DNA of 64,000 nucleotides from Enterovibrio baiacu (GTDB lineage: Bacteria; Pseudomonadota; Gammaproteobacteria; Enterobacterales; Vibrionaceae): NCBI RefSeq assembly GCF_004120195.1, contig NZ_SCHN01000014.1, positions 124,001-188,000 of the forward strand, written 5' to 3'. Shown in pieces: positions 9,931 through 19,104 of the stretch. The notes below the pieces were generated by a model. That model had not been told where the DNA came from. It searched no databases and was given only the letters and a program-made list of their open reading frames with translations. Position 1 is the first letter of the stretch, and every line of letters starts with the position of its first letter. The position numbers were made by a program, and so were the translations under genes.

Positions 9931-10980
9931 TCAAGGGGATTGCGCGAGCGTGGCAACAGGCTCGACATTCATCCCCTTTTCATTGTTATTCCGCGCAGAA
10001 TCGTTGCTCGGCGCGATATCTGAAAACCGTGTCGGCACGTTAAAATCCACGCCATAACGTGCCGCCCAGCGGGAGAAATCGCCAGAGCGAATGTGCGCAA
10101 GCACGATGTCTTCTAAGGCATACGCCAACTGGCGGTAATTATTGTGTACCGCCATGCCCAACTCCCAGTCCGCACGCCCCAATAAAGGGAACGCCAATTC
10201 CGTTAGCGCAGGCTCGGTGTGCTGACTGTCTTGTGATAAATCCCGACGCGATTGGGAATTCAGCCATTCCAACTGCGAACTCATTCCCATTACCATGGCA
10301 ATCTCGCCATGGTTTAAGGCATCAAATGCATCATTAATGGAGGCATAAGTGCGGGCGTTTTGGCGAAAACGCCCGCCATAAGCCGTGGTCAAAAAGAACT
10401 GCGGTACGGTGTCGACTTCCACGCCAACTGGGTGATACATAAATCGCGCTGCGGTCTGAGGACGCTCAAGTGTTGCCGTGTCATATGCCAGTAGCCAGCG
10501 TTCTCTTTGGTAGGGCGCGAACATGTGTACAAGCTCATGTGCCGGCAGGCCTAAATCGTCGCGCTGCAAAGCAAACTCCCGGTCGTAAGGCACACGCAAC
10601 ATGACATCGGCTTTCACCCGTCGCCCGTCCTCACTGGTTAAATTCATGCCTTTCCACAGGTAATTTCGCATGTCATCTTCGACGGTTTCATCTGGCGTCA
10701 TCCACCGTAAATCCAGTGACACACCTAGACCGTCAGCGAGCGCCTGCGCCAGTGCCACGTCGATGCCAGCCGCGTCGCCCTGCGCATTGATGAATGAATA
10801 GGGAGGAAAATCTTTGTACACCGCAATGCTGATGCTACCACTGGCTTGAATGTCATCATAAGAGCGCGCATTCACAGGTGAGCTCCACACTATCCACCCC
10901 ATCAGGATCAACAGCCAAGTCACGTTAATCATCAACCAAAGCCTGGCAAACGCGGTGAATGTTCGAGTAAACAAAGCCAT
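9931..10980 (-). CDS. Quinoprotein-associated periplasmic binding protein (MxaJ/XoxJ-like)
   Basis: A 349-residue extracellular solute-binding protein (SBP family 3 fold: ISIAVYKDFPPYSFINAQG, AAGIDVALAQALADGLGV) with an N-terminal hydrophobic export segment ending near SSPVNA. Proteins of this type are encoded beside PQQ alcohol dehydrogenases (MxaJ, XoxJ) and probably help maturation or activation of the enzyme rather than import a nutrient. I chose the ATG at 10980 because GGGAGGA lies just before it; the GTG at 11001 would include that site. It lies eight bases after the cytochrome gene and 265 bases before the dehydrogenase gene. Confidence 0.85.
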   Translation of the reverse strand: MALFTRTFTAFARLWLMINVTWLLILMGWIVWSSPVNARSYDDIQASGSISIAVYKDFPPYSFINAQGDAAGIDVALAQALADGLGVSLDLRWMTPDETVEDDMRNYLWKGMNLTSEDGRRVKADVMLRVPYDREFALQRDDLGLPAHELVHMFAPYQRERWLLAYDTATLERPQTAARFMYHPVGVEVDTVPQFFLTTAYGGRFRQNARTYASINDAFDALNHGEIAMVMGMSSQLEWLNSQSRRDLSQDSQHTEPALTELAFPLLGRADWELGMAVHNNYRQLAYALEDIVLAHIRSGDFSRWAARYGVDFNVPTRFSDIAPSNDSARNNNEKGMNVEPVATLAQSP

Positions 10981-11009
10981 ACTCTTTCCTCCCTTCTTCA
11001 CTGCGCTGA

Positions 11010-11462
11010 CTAGCCGTTTTCAGGCGCGACAGACTCAAGCCAGGTTCGGATCGCCCACAGCGCTTCTTGGTTGAGATGTTCAGTCATCTTGGGCATGTAA
11101 ACCGCACCGTTTCGGACAGCGCCGTTTTGTACACGGTAGATGTACCATTCATCGCCGTCGTAATCAGGAGAAAGAATGCGAAGATCGGGCGCGATGCCGC
11201 CAGAGATACCTTCAAGACCATGGCATCGCGCGCAGTTTTGGTTGTAAGCCGACGCGCCGATGCGTTCAATTTCGACTTTTACATCGCCATCAACATCGCG
11301 GTACGGGTTAGTGTCAACCCACTCAGGCCCCAAGGTCGGGATGCTTGATGTGTCGATAGATTGCGGGGTGACATCTCCATGTGCGAACACAGTTTGAGAT
11401 GACAAGACGGCGACCAGCGCGAGGGCGGTAATAATACAAATATTGCGTTCAACGTTTTCCAT
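11010..11462 (-). CDS. pedF: Cytochrome c550-type electron acceptor of the alcohol dehydrogenase (PedF-like)
   Basis: A 150-residue exported protein with a signal peptide (ALALVAVLSSQTVFA) and a single haem site CARCH (Cys77, Cys80, His81); the likely axial Met is in VYMPKM. It matches the small cytochromes encoded with quinoprotein ethanol dehydrogenases, which take electrons from PQQ and pass them to the terminal oxidase. It is the first gene of the minus-strand group and faces the divergent plus-strand ABC-transporter group across about 190 bases, so a shared control region is likely. Confidence 0.88.
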   Translation of the reverse strand: MENVERNICIITALALVAVLSSQTVFAHGDVTPQSIDTSSIPTLGPEWVDTNPYRDVDGDVKVEIERIGASAYNQNCARCHGLEGISGGIAPDLRILSPDYDGDEWYIYRVQNGAVRNGAVYMPKMTEHLNQEALWAIRTWLESVAPENG

Positions 11463-11651
11463 GTCATTCAGGCTCCTTCATTTTTCGATGCTTGGAAAAG
11501 TGTAGGGGCGAGGCGAATTTCACGACATGCTACAAAGGCGGGGAAATCCCTCATTCTTTAGGAGGATTTTTGGCAATTCGACGGCTTGTCGTTGGAAAAA
11601 GAAAGGGCCACTGCATACAGTGAAGGCGTTGATAACGTCGGAGTGTGTCGC

Positions 11652-12860
11652 ATGGCAGAAGACAAAAAATGCAGCAATACATTGATTATCAAAGCCCTCT
11701 TTTCCTTTCTCAGCTTGTTTATCGCGCTGGGAGGATCATCGTCCGTGAAAGCCAACGTAGAGATGAACATTGGCTTACTTCGTCAACCTTCTACGGTGAC
11801 GACCGCCGTTCCTGACTACCTGCGCGCCGCCGACAATGACGGCGAAGCCGGTGCACTGCGCGCCATTGGCGACGCAAACGGAACAGGCAAATTCCTCGGC
11901 CAAAAATACACCCTCACCCGCCAAACCAGTGATGACATAAATACGCTAATTACCACCGCGACATCGTGGTACAAAAGCGGCACGCGCTTTTTTCTCGCAG
12001 ACCTCAGTACCGCAGAATTAACGGCTCTTCGCAACGCATTGCCTCAGAATGCGATAGTGCTCAATTACGGCAACGCGGACGATGCCTTGCGCACGTCTCT
12101 TTGCTTACCGAACACACTGCACACGGGTGTCAGCTATGCCATGCGCGCCGATGCCATTGGGCAATGGCTCCGATTACGCCGACTCAATACCGTCTTTTTA
12201 GTCGCGGGGCCGAACCCAGCTGACCAAGCGTCTCTTGCCGCGGTTAAAGCCTCGCTCAAGAAATTCAATCATCGCGTTGTCGATGAAAAGGTCTGGGATT
12301 TTGACACCGATCTTCGACGCTCCGCCTCTCAGGAACTGCCGCTTTTTACACAAGCCCAAAATTACGACGTGGTGTGGGCCGTCGATGAAAGCAATCTGTT
12401 TGGCCAGCACCTGCCTTTTAATACCTGGTTACCCCGCCCTGTTATCGGCTCTCACGGAATGCGAAGCGACGGCTGGCACTACGCGATCGAGCAATGGGGT
12501 GCCATTCAGCTGCAAAACCGCTTCAAAAAAGATTTCGAGCGCCCAATGACCGCCAAAGACTTTGCTGCTTGGGTGGCGGTACGCACCCTCAATGAAGCCG
12601 TCACTGCGCTCAACACCGCCGAGGTGAAAGAGGTTCAACGCTTCATCCTCGGCGATCGTTTCCAATTAGCTGCTTACAAGGGGCGTAAGCTCACTTACCG
12701 CGCGTGGAACGGGCAACTTCGCCAGCCTGTTCCCTTGTTCTATTCGCAGGCACTCGTCGCGACTGCTCCCTTTGAGGGCTTTCTTCATCCGCGTAACGAG
12801 CTCGATACGCTCGGCGTCGACCAAGCCCAAAGTCAGTGCCGCCTTTACCCCACTTTATAA
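11652..12860 (+). CDS. PQQ-alcohol-system ABC transporter substrate-binding protein
   Basis: A roughly 402-residue exported protein resembling branched-chain amino-acid type binding proteins (VNIGLLRQPS-like first strand, then a two-lobe fold). It belongs to the family always found next to PQQ alcohol dehydrogenase genes in proteobacteria. The signal peptide (LIIKALFSFLSLFIALGG) ends near SSVKA. I chose the ATG at 11652, preceded by GGAG; an upstream TTG at 11586 would add 22 residues with no export signal. The gene opens a plus-strand group with the beta-propeller, ATPase and permease genes. Its ligand is unknown. Confidence 0.82.
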   Translation: MAEDKKCSNTLIIKALFSFLSLFIALGGSSSVKANVEMNIGLLRQPSTVTTAVPDYLRAADNDGEAGALRAIGDANGTGKFLGQKYTLTRQTSDDINTLITTATSWYKSGTRFFLADLSTAELTALRNALPQNAIVLNYGNADDALRTSLCLPNTLHTGVSYAMRADAIGQWLRLRRLNTVFLVAGPNPADQASLAAVKASLKKFNHRVVDEKVWDFDTDLRRSASQELPLFTQAQNYDVVWAVDESNLFGQHLPFNTWLPRPVIGSHGMRSDGWHYAIEQWGAIQLQNRFKKDFERPMTAKDFAAWVAVRTLNEAVTALNTAEVKEVQRFILGDRFQLAAYKGRKLTYRAWNGQLRQPVPLFYSQALVATAPFEGFLHPRNELDTLGVDQAQSQCRLYPTL

Positions 12861-12872
12861 GGACATAGGATC

Positions 12873-13880
12873 ATGAATCGTTTCTCCCATTTCATCGCCC
12901 TTACCGTGAGCACGTTGTTCGGTGCTTCACTGCTTACCACGGCACTGTTCAGTACTGGCGCATCCGCCAAAGAGCTGGCTTACGTCGCCAATGAGAAAGA
13001 TGACACCATCAGTGTGATTGATATGGACACGCTGACCGTGATTAACACCTTTGAGGTTGGTGATCGCCCGCGCGGCATAGAGATCAGCAAGGATCAAACC
13101 CAGCTTTATATCTGTGCGAGTGAATCAGACACGGTGCAGGTTTTCGATCTCGATTCTGGCCAGATAGTCGGTGAGTTGCCGTCAGGGGAAGATCCTGAGT
13201 TGTTCGCCCTTCACCCCGATGGCAAACGCCTGTACATCGCCAATGAAGACGACGCACTCATGACGGTGGTCAACATTCCTGATGCCAGTGTTATCACGCA
13301 AGTGGAGGTTGGGGTTGAACCAGAAGGCGTAGCGGTTAGCCCTGATGGGAAACTGGCTATCATTACTTCTGAAACGTCAAACATGGCGCATTGGATCGAC
13401 ACAGAAACCAATACCATGGTGCATAACACCTTGGTCGATGCCCGCCCGCGCTACGCGGAGTTCAGCCCGGATGGTAAACAGCTATGGGTAAGCGCAGAAA
13501 TTGGCGGCACCGTGTCTGTGATTGATACCGACAGCAAAGCCATCATCAAAAAAATCAACTTTGCCCCCAAAGGCGTACACAAAGACAAAGTGCAACCTGT
13601 CGGCGTGAAACTGAGCCAAGATGGCAGCACCGCGTTTGTCGCACTAGGCCCTGCGAACCATGTCGCCGTCGTGAATACAAAAACACTGGAGGTGGAAGAT
13701 TACCTGCTTGTGGGGCGTCGCGTATGGCAAATGGCATTTAACGCGGAACAAGACAGATTGCTCGCCACCAATGGCGTGAGCGGCGATGTTTCGGTGATCG
13801 ACGTGCCAAACCGCAAAGTGATCAAAACCATTAAAGTGGGGCGCTATCCTTGGGGTGTCGCAGTGCGAGAGGTCAACTGA
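12873..13880 (+). CDS. Periplasmic YVTN-type beta-propeller protein of the PQQ alcohol system
   Basis: A 335-residue exported beta-propeller. After the signal peptide (ending TGASA) come seven YVTN-like repeats: AYVANEKDDTISVIDMDT, LYICASESDTVQVFDLDS, LYIANEDDALMTVVNI and later units. Family members are encoded with PQQ-dependent alcohol catabolism genes; the role is unproven, perhaps as a partner or scaffold of the dehydrogenase or transporter. It follows the binding-protein gene by 12 bases and precedes the ATPase by 5, so it belongs to one transcript. Confidence 0.88.
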   Translation: MNRFSHFIALTVSTLFGASLLTTALFSTGASAKELAYVANEKDDTISVIDMDTLTVINTFEVGDRPRGIEISKDQTQLYICASESDTVQVFDLDSGQIVGELPSGEDPELFALHPDGKRLYIANEDDALMTVVNIPDASVITQVEVGVEPEGVAVSPDGKLAIITSETSNMAHWIDTETNTMVHNTLVDARPRYAEFSPDGKQLWVSAEIGGTVSVIDTDSKAIIKKINFAPKGVHKDKVQPVGVKLSQDGSTAFVALGPANHVAVVNTKTLEVEDYLLVGRRVWQMAFNAEQDRLLATNGVSGDVSVIDVPNRKVIKTIKVGRYPWGVAVREVN

Positions 13881-13885
13881 ATTTC

Positions 13886-14626
13886 ATGCTCGACATTCAT
13901 GCCCTCAGCCATACTTATGGTCAAACAAGCGCCGCAAAACCTCGCGGTGGGCGACAAGCGCTGAACAACATCAACCTGTCGCTAGGCGATGGGTTACACA
14001 TGTTGCTCGGCCCTAACGGAGCAGGGAAAAGCACCTTGTTTGCCCTGCTCACACGCTTGTTGCCTGTTCAGTCGGGCTATGTGCATTTACTCGGCGAACC
14101 ACCCAATCGCCAAACCATGGCGAAACTGGGCGTAGTGTTTCAGCAAAGCACACTCGACCTCGATTTAACCGTCGCGCAAAACCTCAACTACTACGGCGCG
14201 TTACATGGTTTTAGCGCGACACAAACACAGCAGCATGCCGCCCCTTTACTCGCCCATTTTTCACTGAGTGATCGGCTCAAAGACAAAGTGCGCACCTTGA
14301 ACGGTGGCCATCGCCGCCGCACAGAATTGGTTCGCGCCCTGATGCACTCGCCCTCCATCCTACTGCTGGATGAACCCACCAGCGGCCTTGATCCGAAAGC
14401 ACGCGCCTCCTTATCTGATGCCGTGCGAGCCTTATGCGAACAAAAGCCATTATGCGTACTGTGGGCGACACACCTTATCGAAGAAGTGGCGCCAACCGAT
14501 GATGTATTGGTGTTGAATAAAGGCCAGCTAAAAGCCCATGACTCCGCGAGAAATCTCGTCGCTTTTTATCAGGCAAAATCCTTGTCTGACGTTTTTTCAC
14601 AACTCACTGACGAGGGTGTGCAATGA
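13886..14626 (+). CDS. ABC transporter ATP-binding protein, PQQ alcohol system
   Basis: A 246-residue ATPase subunit. Walker A is GPNGAGKST, the signature is LNGGHRRR (the usual LSGG serine replaced by Asn, as in some exporter ATPases), Walker B is ILLLDEPTSGLD, and the switch His is in ATHLIEEV. The sequence and gene pairing (ATPase plus one ABC-2-type permease) indicate an exporter, related to PedA-type proteins in Pseudomonas alcohol clusters. The start at 13886 gives MLDIHALSHTYG; a longer start at 13850 overlaps the upstream gene. Stop and next start overlap (ATGA). Confidence 0.9.
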   Translation: MLDIHALSHTYGQTSAAKPRGGRQALNNINLSLGDGLHMLLGPNGAGKSTLFALLTRLLPVQSGYVHLLGEPPNRQTMAKLGVVFQQSTLDLDLTVAQNLNYYGALHGFSATQTQQHAAPLLAHFSLSDRLKDKVRTLNGGHRRRTELVRALMHSPSILLLDEPTSGLDPKARASLSDAVRALCEQKPLCVLWATHLIEEVAPTDDVLVLNKGQLKAHDSARNLVAFYQAKSLSDVFSQLTDEGVQ

Positions 14627-15414
14627 GGTATTGGTATGCCTTTGTGGGGATTTGTTACCGAGAATGGCTGCGCTTTTTCTCACAACGCGCACGCTTTGCA
14701 GCCAGCCTCGTGAGGCCATTGCTTTGGCTGGTGGTCTTTGCCGCCGGCTTTCGCGCCGCCCTCGGCATTGCGATCATGGAGCCTTACGCCACCTACATCA
14801 ATTATGAGGAATATATCCTGCCCGGCCTTTGCGCCATGATCTTGCTGTTCAACGGCATGCAAAGCTCATTATCCATTGTCTATGACCGAGAAATGGGCAG
14901 CATTAAAGTGCTGCTCACCAGCCCGCTTCCTCGCCCATTTCTTTTACTTTCTAAACAGATTGCCAGCGCCATTGTGAGCGTCTTGCAAGTGGGGGCATTT
15001 TTGGTGATTGCAGCGCTGTATGACAGACCGCTCGAGCCAATGGGCTATGTGATGGTCATCCCCGCGCTGTTTTTAACCGCGTTGATGTTAAGCGCGCTCG
15101 GCATTGTTATCGCATCGCGCATTCGCCAATTAGAAAACTTCGCAGGCGTGATGAATTTTGTCATCTTCCCCATGTTCTTTCTTTCGTCCGCACTCTACCC
15201 GCTGTGGAAAATGCAGGAAGCCAGTATTTGGTTATACGAGATATGCCGTTATAACCCATTCACCTTTGGCGTGGAGCTGATTCGTTTCGCCCTCTACCAG
15301 CAGCTTAATGTCACGGCGTTTTTCGTGGTCAGCGGCTGTACTCTGGTTTTCGTGATACTCGCAGTAGCAGGCTTTCAACCGACACGAGAACAAAGCAAAG
15401 GTGGGCCGCCTTAG
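14623..15414 (+). CDS. ABC-2-type transporter permease, PQQ alcohol system
   Basis: A 263-residue membrane protein with about six hydrophobic segments (for example LLWLVVFAAGFRAAL, ILPGLCAMILLFNGM, AFFVVSGCTLVFVILAVAG) and the ABC-2 conserved REMGSIKVLLTSPLPR cytoplasmic loop. It starts inside the ATPase stop codon, so the two are translationally coupled. The substrate is unknown; alcohol, aldehyde or a toxic by-product efflux has been proposed for relatives. The group ends at a bidirectional terminator 30 bases on. Confidence 0.9.
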   Translation: MRYWYAFVGICYREWLRFFSQRARFAASLVRPLLWLVVFAAGFRAALGIAIMEPYATYINYEEYILPGLCAMILLFNGMQSSLSIVYDREMGSIKVLLTSPLPRPFLLLSKQIASAIVSVLQVGAFLVIAALYDRPLEPMGYVMVIPALFLTALMLSALGIVIASRIRQLENFAGVMNFVIFPMFFLSSALYPLWKMQEASIWLYEICRYNPFTFGVELIRFALYQQLNVTAFFVVSGCTLVFVILAVAGFQPTREQSKGGPP

Positions 15415-15442
15415 TTCTTTTTTCTTACCACCAGAAACAAAA

Positions 15443-15464
15443 AAACCGCGCCAATGCGCGGTTT
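15443..15464. terminator. Bidirectional terminator
   Basis: AACCGCG-CCAAT-CGCGGTT hairpin (with one extra G) flanked by A and T runs. It lies between the convergent permease gene (plus) and the outer-membrane barrel gene (minus), so it can serve both. Confidence 0.8.
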
Positions 15465-15484
15465 TCACTATCCAGAACGGGCGA

Positions 15485-16135
15485 TTAGAAATTGAATTCA
15501 ACGCCGCCAAAGAAGCCATCGTTCATGAATTTACCTTGGTTAGCGCCAAAGTAGTTGAAGTCGTAATCTTGAACACGGTAACCCGCTTTGAAGTTCAAGT
15601 CAGCTGCAACCAAGCCCAGGGTGAACAGAATACCCGCTTCACCATCAACGGTGCTGGTTTCATCGTAGCTACCAAAGCTGAAGCTACCGAACAGAGACAC
15701 AGGCGTTGCTGGAATGCCCAGGCGAACGTCACTGTATACGTTTGGCTGCCACTCATCGAAGTTTTGAGAACCCCAATTACCTTCGAACTTTTGTAGGTTA
15801 AGACCGATGTCGAAAGAGATCAGGTCGTTGTCCAAAATTTCGTAATACGCGATGAAGTCGTACTGAGTGAAATCGACGTTTGGCGTATTCGCACCAGAAG
15901 AAGACACATCGGTGTAGCGAATTTTTGCGTTAGGCACCAGAGGAATGAAATGCTCAAACGCCGCGTAGTAAGAGCCTTGAACATTCGTGTCATCTGCACG
16001 TTTATCGTCGATTTTCGCATCCGCATACCACGCGTCTGCACCCACTTTGGCCCCAAGAAGTACCGCAGCTTGCGCAGGCATTGCAAATGCACCAGCCACT
16101 GCTAACGCAGCAAGAGAAAGGTTCAGTTTTTTCAT
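15485..16135 (-). CDS. TIGR04219-family outer-membrane beta-barrel protein
   Basis: A 216-residue protein with a clear signal peptide (LSLAALAVAGAFAMPAQA) followed by alternating hydrophobic/polar strands and a C-terminal aromatic residue (GGVEFNF), the mark of a BAM-inserted outer-membrane barrel. It resembles the small barrel family annotated TIGR04219 in Vibrionaceae and Shewanella. Function is unknown. It is a single gene with its own promoter region (16136-16275). Confidence 0.8.
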   Translation of the reverse strand: MKKLNLSLAALAVAGAFAMPAQAAVLLGAKVGADAWYADAKIDDKRADDTNVQGSYYAAFEHFIPLVPNAKIRYTDVSSSGANTPNVDFTQYDFIAYYEILDNDLISFDIGLNLQKFEGNWGSQNFDEWQPNVYSDVRLGIPATPVSLFGSFSFGSYDETSTVDGEAGILFTLGLVAADLNFKAGYRVQDYDFNYFGANQGKFMNDGFFGGVEFNF

Positions 16136-16275
16136 TGAAAGGGCTCCGCCTAACTTTCTATTGGATTATGTTTGCGAGCACTATAGCAAAAACGAGGCAA
16201 ACATTCCGCACAAAACTGCCCAGTTTTTATGCGGAATGATTCATGTTTATCGCCTAATTATCAGTAGATAATAGA

Positions 16276-16542
16276 CTAGTATCGGCGGGCACGCTGGTAG
16301 CGACGTGTACGTTTCGAACAGTACTCACGGTACTGGGTTGCATGCTTATCTCGACCTTTCAGTAGCCATACAACAACCGCAATCAAGATAATCCAAGGCA
16401 GCATTTTGAACATGAGCCCAATCATGCCTGCCAGCGCCATCACGATGAATCCAACGGCCACCGCAGCAATGATGCCAATAAAGCTCAACCCTGTCGCTAA
16501 CAAGGCAACCGCAAAACCAACCAAGAATAGAAACTCAATCAT
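16276..16542 (-). CDS. pspG: PspG, phage-shock membrane protein
   Basis: An 88-residue inner-membrane protein with two or three hydrophobic helices and a basic tyrosine/arginine-rich tail (RRYQRARRY), matching E. coli PspG (MLELLFVIGFF...). PspG is an effector of the phage-shock response to inner-membrane damage. As in E. coli it lies beside dusA. A sigma-54 promoter upstream (16588-16605) supports control by PspF. AGGAGG precedes the ATG. Confidence 0.9.
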   Translation of the reverse strand: MIEFLFLVGFAVALLATGLSFIGIIAAVAVGFIVMALAGMIGLMFKMLPWIILIAVVVWLLKGRDKHATQYREYCSKRTRRYQRARRY

Positions 16543-16587
16543 CAGACCCTCCTAAGGTACTCAGTGACTTTTCCTTTGATGGATAGA

Positions 16588-16605
16588 TTGCACGAACCTT
16601 GCCAA
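16588..16605 (-). promoter_or_regulatory. Sigma-54 promoter of pspG
   Basis: The minus-strand sequence TGGCAAGGTTCGTGCA matches the -24/-12 consensus TGGCACG-N4-TTGCA, with the GG and GC pairs exactly 12 bases apart. It lies about 46 bases before the pspG start. PspF enhancer sites would be further upstream, near or beyond the dusA terminator. Confidence 0.8.
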
Positions 16606-16640
16606 CTTTTTTATTTGTTTATTATCAACCACATAAACAA

Positions 16641-16671
16641 AAAGGCGTTACCCGAAGCGGATAACGCCTTT
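16641..16671. terminator. Terminator downstream of dusA
   Basis: A 10-base perfect stem AAAGGCGTTA / TAACGCCTTT, with a T-rich stretch on the minus strand. It separates dusA from the pspG promoter. Confidence 0.8.
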
Positions 16672-16742
16672 CAAAATCTGGTAAATCACACCAACTAACG
16701 CGGTATTTTTAACCACATCGAGTTAAGTGAATGTTGATGCGT

Positions 16743-17783
16743 TTATACATCCAATTCCGCAGGAATTTTCGCGAGTGCAGCTTCCAGCACTTCGATACCT
16801 GAACCTGGCTTGTGCGCGTTCTCACTGATGTAACGACGCCATTGGCGCGCACCCGGCATGTTCTGGAACATGCCCAACATGTGGCGGCTGATGTGGTTAA
16901 GGTAAGAACCCTTGCTCAACTGCGCTTCGATATACGGGAACATCGCTTTCACCGCGTCGCTGCGTTTGATGATCGGCGCATTGCCACCGAACAAACGGTT
17001 GTCGACTTCAGCCAGCATATATGGGCTTTGGTATGCTTCACGGCCAATCATCACGCCGTCCATGAATTTCAGGTGTTCTTCCGCTTCTTCAAGGGATTTG
17101 ATACCACCGTTAATCGCCATGGTCAGGTGTGGGAAATCTTTCTTCAATTGATAAACGCGTGGGTAATCCAACGGTGGAATCTCACGGTTCTCTTTCGGGC
17201 TCAACCCTGACAGCCATGCTTTACGCGCATGAATGGTGAAGTTATCACAACCTGATTTCTCGCTCACAGTGCGCACGAAATCCACCAAGAACTCGTAGCT
17301 GTCTTGGTCATCGATACCAATACGGGTTTTCACCGTCACAGGAATATCAACCACTTCTTTCATCGCTGACACACATTGCGCCACCAACTCGGCTTCACCC
17401 ATTAGGCACGCACCAAAACGGCCATTCTGAACGCGATCTGACGGGCAACCTACGTTCAGGTTAATTTCGTCATAACCGCGCTCAACCGCCAACTTGGCAC
17501 ACGTTGCCAAATCAACAGGGTTTGAACCGCCCAACTGCAGCGCTACAGGGTGCTCCTCTTCATTGAATTGAAGAAAATCGCCTTTGCCATGAATGATCGC
17601 ACCTGTTGTCACCATCTCGGTATAAAGCAACGCATTCTTCGACAAAATACGGTGGAAGTAGCGGCAATGACGGTCGGTCCAATCCAGCATCGGCGCAATG
17701 GAGAAACGGGCTGACGGGTAAGACAAACCCTCAGACGCGCTGCCTGATAGTGGGTTTTGGATGTCAGTGGTTTCATTAAACAT
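16743..17783 (-). CDS. dusA: DusA, tRNA-dihydrouridine(20/20a) synthase
   Basis: A 346-residue FMN enzyme that reduces U20/U20a in the tRNA D-loop. It shows the Dus family core: [16 protein letters not shown] (FMN site), [19 protein letters not shown] with the catalytic Cys in the NxGCP motif, [10 protein letters not shown], and [11 protein letters not shown]. Length and the DusA-specific [17 protein letters not shown]-terminal element fit the DusA branch. The dusA-pspG arrangement is as in enterobacteria. Confidence 0.95.
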   Translation of the reverse strand: MFNETTDIQNPLSGSASEGLSYPSARFSIAPMLDWTDRHCRYFHRILSKNALLYTEMVTTGAIIHGKGDFLQFNEEEHPVALQLGGSNPVDLATCAKLAVERGYDEINLNVGCPSDRVQNGRFGACLMGEAELVAQCVSAMKEVVDIPVTVKTRIGIDDQDSYEFLVDFVRTVSEKSGCDNFTIHARKAWLSGLSPKENREIPPLDYPRVYQLKKDFPHLTMAINGGIKSLEEAEEHLKFMDGVMIGREAYQSPYMLAEVDNRLFGGNAPIIKRSDAVKAMFPYIEAQLSKGSYLNHISRHMLGMFQNMPGARQWRRYISENAHKPGSGIEVLEAALAKIPAELDV

Positions 17784-17925
17784 GGATCGACCTCATAGCA
17801 CTCTGTAACGCCAAAGTGCTGCGAAAAGCAGCACCTGATAAAAAGTGTGCGGATTCTACCTCAAGTCATGCCAATGCCCAAGTCACGAACACATTAACCC
17901 TAAGGAAACTCATCATCTACTAACG

Positions 17926-17960
17926 TACAAAAAGCACTGAAGAATGCAGTGCTTTTTGTA
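17926..17960 (-). terminator. Terminator of the DUF2024 operon
   Basis: A 14-base perfect inverted repeat (TACAAAAAGCACTG / CAGTGCTTTTTGTA) with a short loop and T run on both strands. It lies just after the DUF2024 gene and, in the other direction, upstream of dusA. Confidence 0.85.
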
Positions 17961-17980
17961 TCAATGGGTTTGCATTCAAC

Positions 17981-18241
17981 TTACTCAGGGCACCCTTCCA
18001 ATTTATAGATGGCATAGCCGTTCTGATTAAGCTCTTGATCATACTGTGGGAGATCTGCAGTGGTGTGGCAAAACGCGCAGTTACCCGATTTAACCGTGGC
18101 GTCTGCCTCGCCAATCTCTGCCAACCACGCTTTCGCATATTTCACGGCCAGATCATCATCTTTAACGCGCATCAACACATCGAAATGCAGGATCTTGCCA
18201 GAAGATGCCGTCGCGTAGGTGTCGTAAACATGTATCGCCAT
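17981..18241 (-). CDS. DUF2024 family protein
   Basis: An 86-residue protein matching the DUF2024 family (IHVYDTYATASSGKILHFDVLM near the start). It has no signal peptide. A CAFCH motif lies near residue 55 and another Cys is near the C-terminus; without export the motif is unlikely to carry haem, and metal or redox function is possible. It is the second gene of a two-gene minus-strand unit, 12 bases after the secreted-protein gene. Function is unknown. Confidence 0.75.
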   Translation of the reverse strand: MAIHVYDTYATASSGKILHFDVLMRVKDDDLAVKYAKAWLAEIGEADATVKSGNCAFCHTTADLPQYDQELNQNGYAIYKLEGCPE

Positions 18242-18253
18242 ATTCTCTTCTCC

Positions 18254-18991
18254 TTACCCTTTCACAATGCCGGGCAGTGACAAATCCCCAGAGGCGATAT
18301 CATCCACACCGATGACACAAAGCAGTGGGTTATGCACGCTGTCATTGACCTTGAGTACGGCGGTAACGGCATCAAAATTAAAGTTGTCGTTGAAGTGAAT
18401 GTCTTTGGTGGGCACGTCAACGGTTAACTCTGTTTTCGCGAAGTGCGGTTCATAGCCAGGGCTGTCGATATAGATCGGAAGCTCAGGCCAAGAAATAGGC
18501 ACGGTTGGCGATGAACCTGGTGGAATGTCTCGCACTTTCAAACCGCCGGGACAAGCCTTGTCTTCTGTGAGCACGACCCAGTGTGAATGCCATACGTTGC
18601 CGTCATTGGCGTTATCGCCATCGCGGTTTTCATCGTAACGCGGCGTGTCATCAAAATCAGGGTGAGCAGTCACCGCTAGCGCGACGATGCCTTTGTCTTT
18701 ATCAAACCCGATGTCCGCGGAGTTAAGCGCTGTTGGCCAGACATAGCTATACACGGCTGATCCTGCTAATTGCCCTACAGAGGCGGGTTTTTCTTTTCCA
18801 GCCTCGCCAACAACCTCGGTTTGAAACGTCAATGACGTACCGTTTTTGACCACTTTGGCGTGAACAATATCGAACGTTGGGCTAATGCCCTCTTTTTTGC
18901 CGCTCACAATATGGCCTTCATGGGCATTTTGATGCGCGGCGACTGACGCACTCAACGAAAGTGCGAGCAAAGTGAGTGTGGTGTTTTTCAT
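18254..18991 (-). CDS. Exported protein of unknown function
   Basis: A 245-residue protein with a signal peptide (LTLLALSLSASVAAHQ) directly followed by a His-rich start (HQNAHEGH). The body has acidic patches (DENRDGDNANDGN) and two or more Cys. I do not recognise a family. I chose the ATG at 18991 because AAAGGAG precedes it; an upstream start at 19123 would cross the regulator's promoter. It is co-transcribed with the DUF2024 gene and divergent from the MarR-type regulator, which probably controls it. The His/Asp-rich features could bind metal; that is inference. Confidence 0.7.
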   Translation of the reverse strand: MKNTTLTLLALSLSASVAAHQNAHEGHIVSGKKEGISPTFDIVHAKVVKNGTSLTFQTEVVGEAGKEKPASVGQLAGSAVYSYVWPTALNSADIGFDKDKGIVALAVTAHPDFDDTPRYDENRDGDNANDGNVWHSHWVVLTEDKACPGGLKVRDIPPGSSPTVPISWPELPIYIDSPGYEPHFAKTELTVDVPTKDIHFNDNFNFDAVTAVLKVNDSVHNPLLCVIGVDDIASGDLSLPGIVKG

Positions 18992-19052
18992 TGTGAGCTC
19001 CTTTCTTACATTTGGTTTCGCGTCGATACTTTTAATTAATATCGGAACCCTG

Positions 19053-19079
19053 CTATGCTTGTCAACATAGTTTCGACAA
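19053..19079. promoter_or_regulatory. Candidate operator in the divergent MarR promoter region
   Basis: Two overlapping inverted repeats, CTATG-N8-CATAG (19053-19070) and TTGTC-N11-GACAA (19059-19079), lie in the 113-base gap between the divergent exported-protein gene and the MarR gene. The position is right for a MarR dimer site; arms are short, so this is tentative. Confidence 0.4.
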
Positions 19080-19104
19080 AAAACCATTTTCAGTAGAAGT
19101 GAGC

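Noticed and set aside
18055-18085. CAFCH in the DUF2024 protein as a cytochrome c haem site
   Set aside because: The protein has no export signal, so covalent haem attachment in the periplasm is unlikely.
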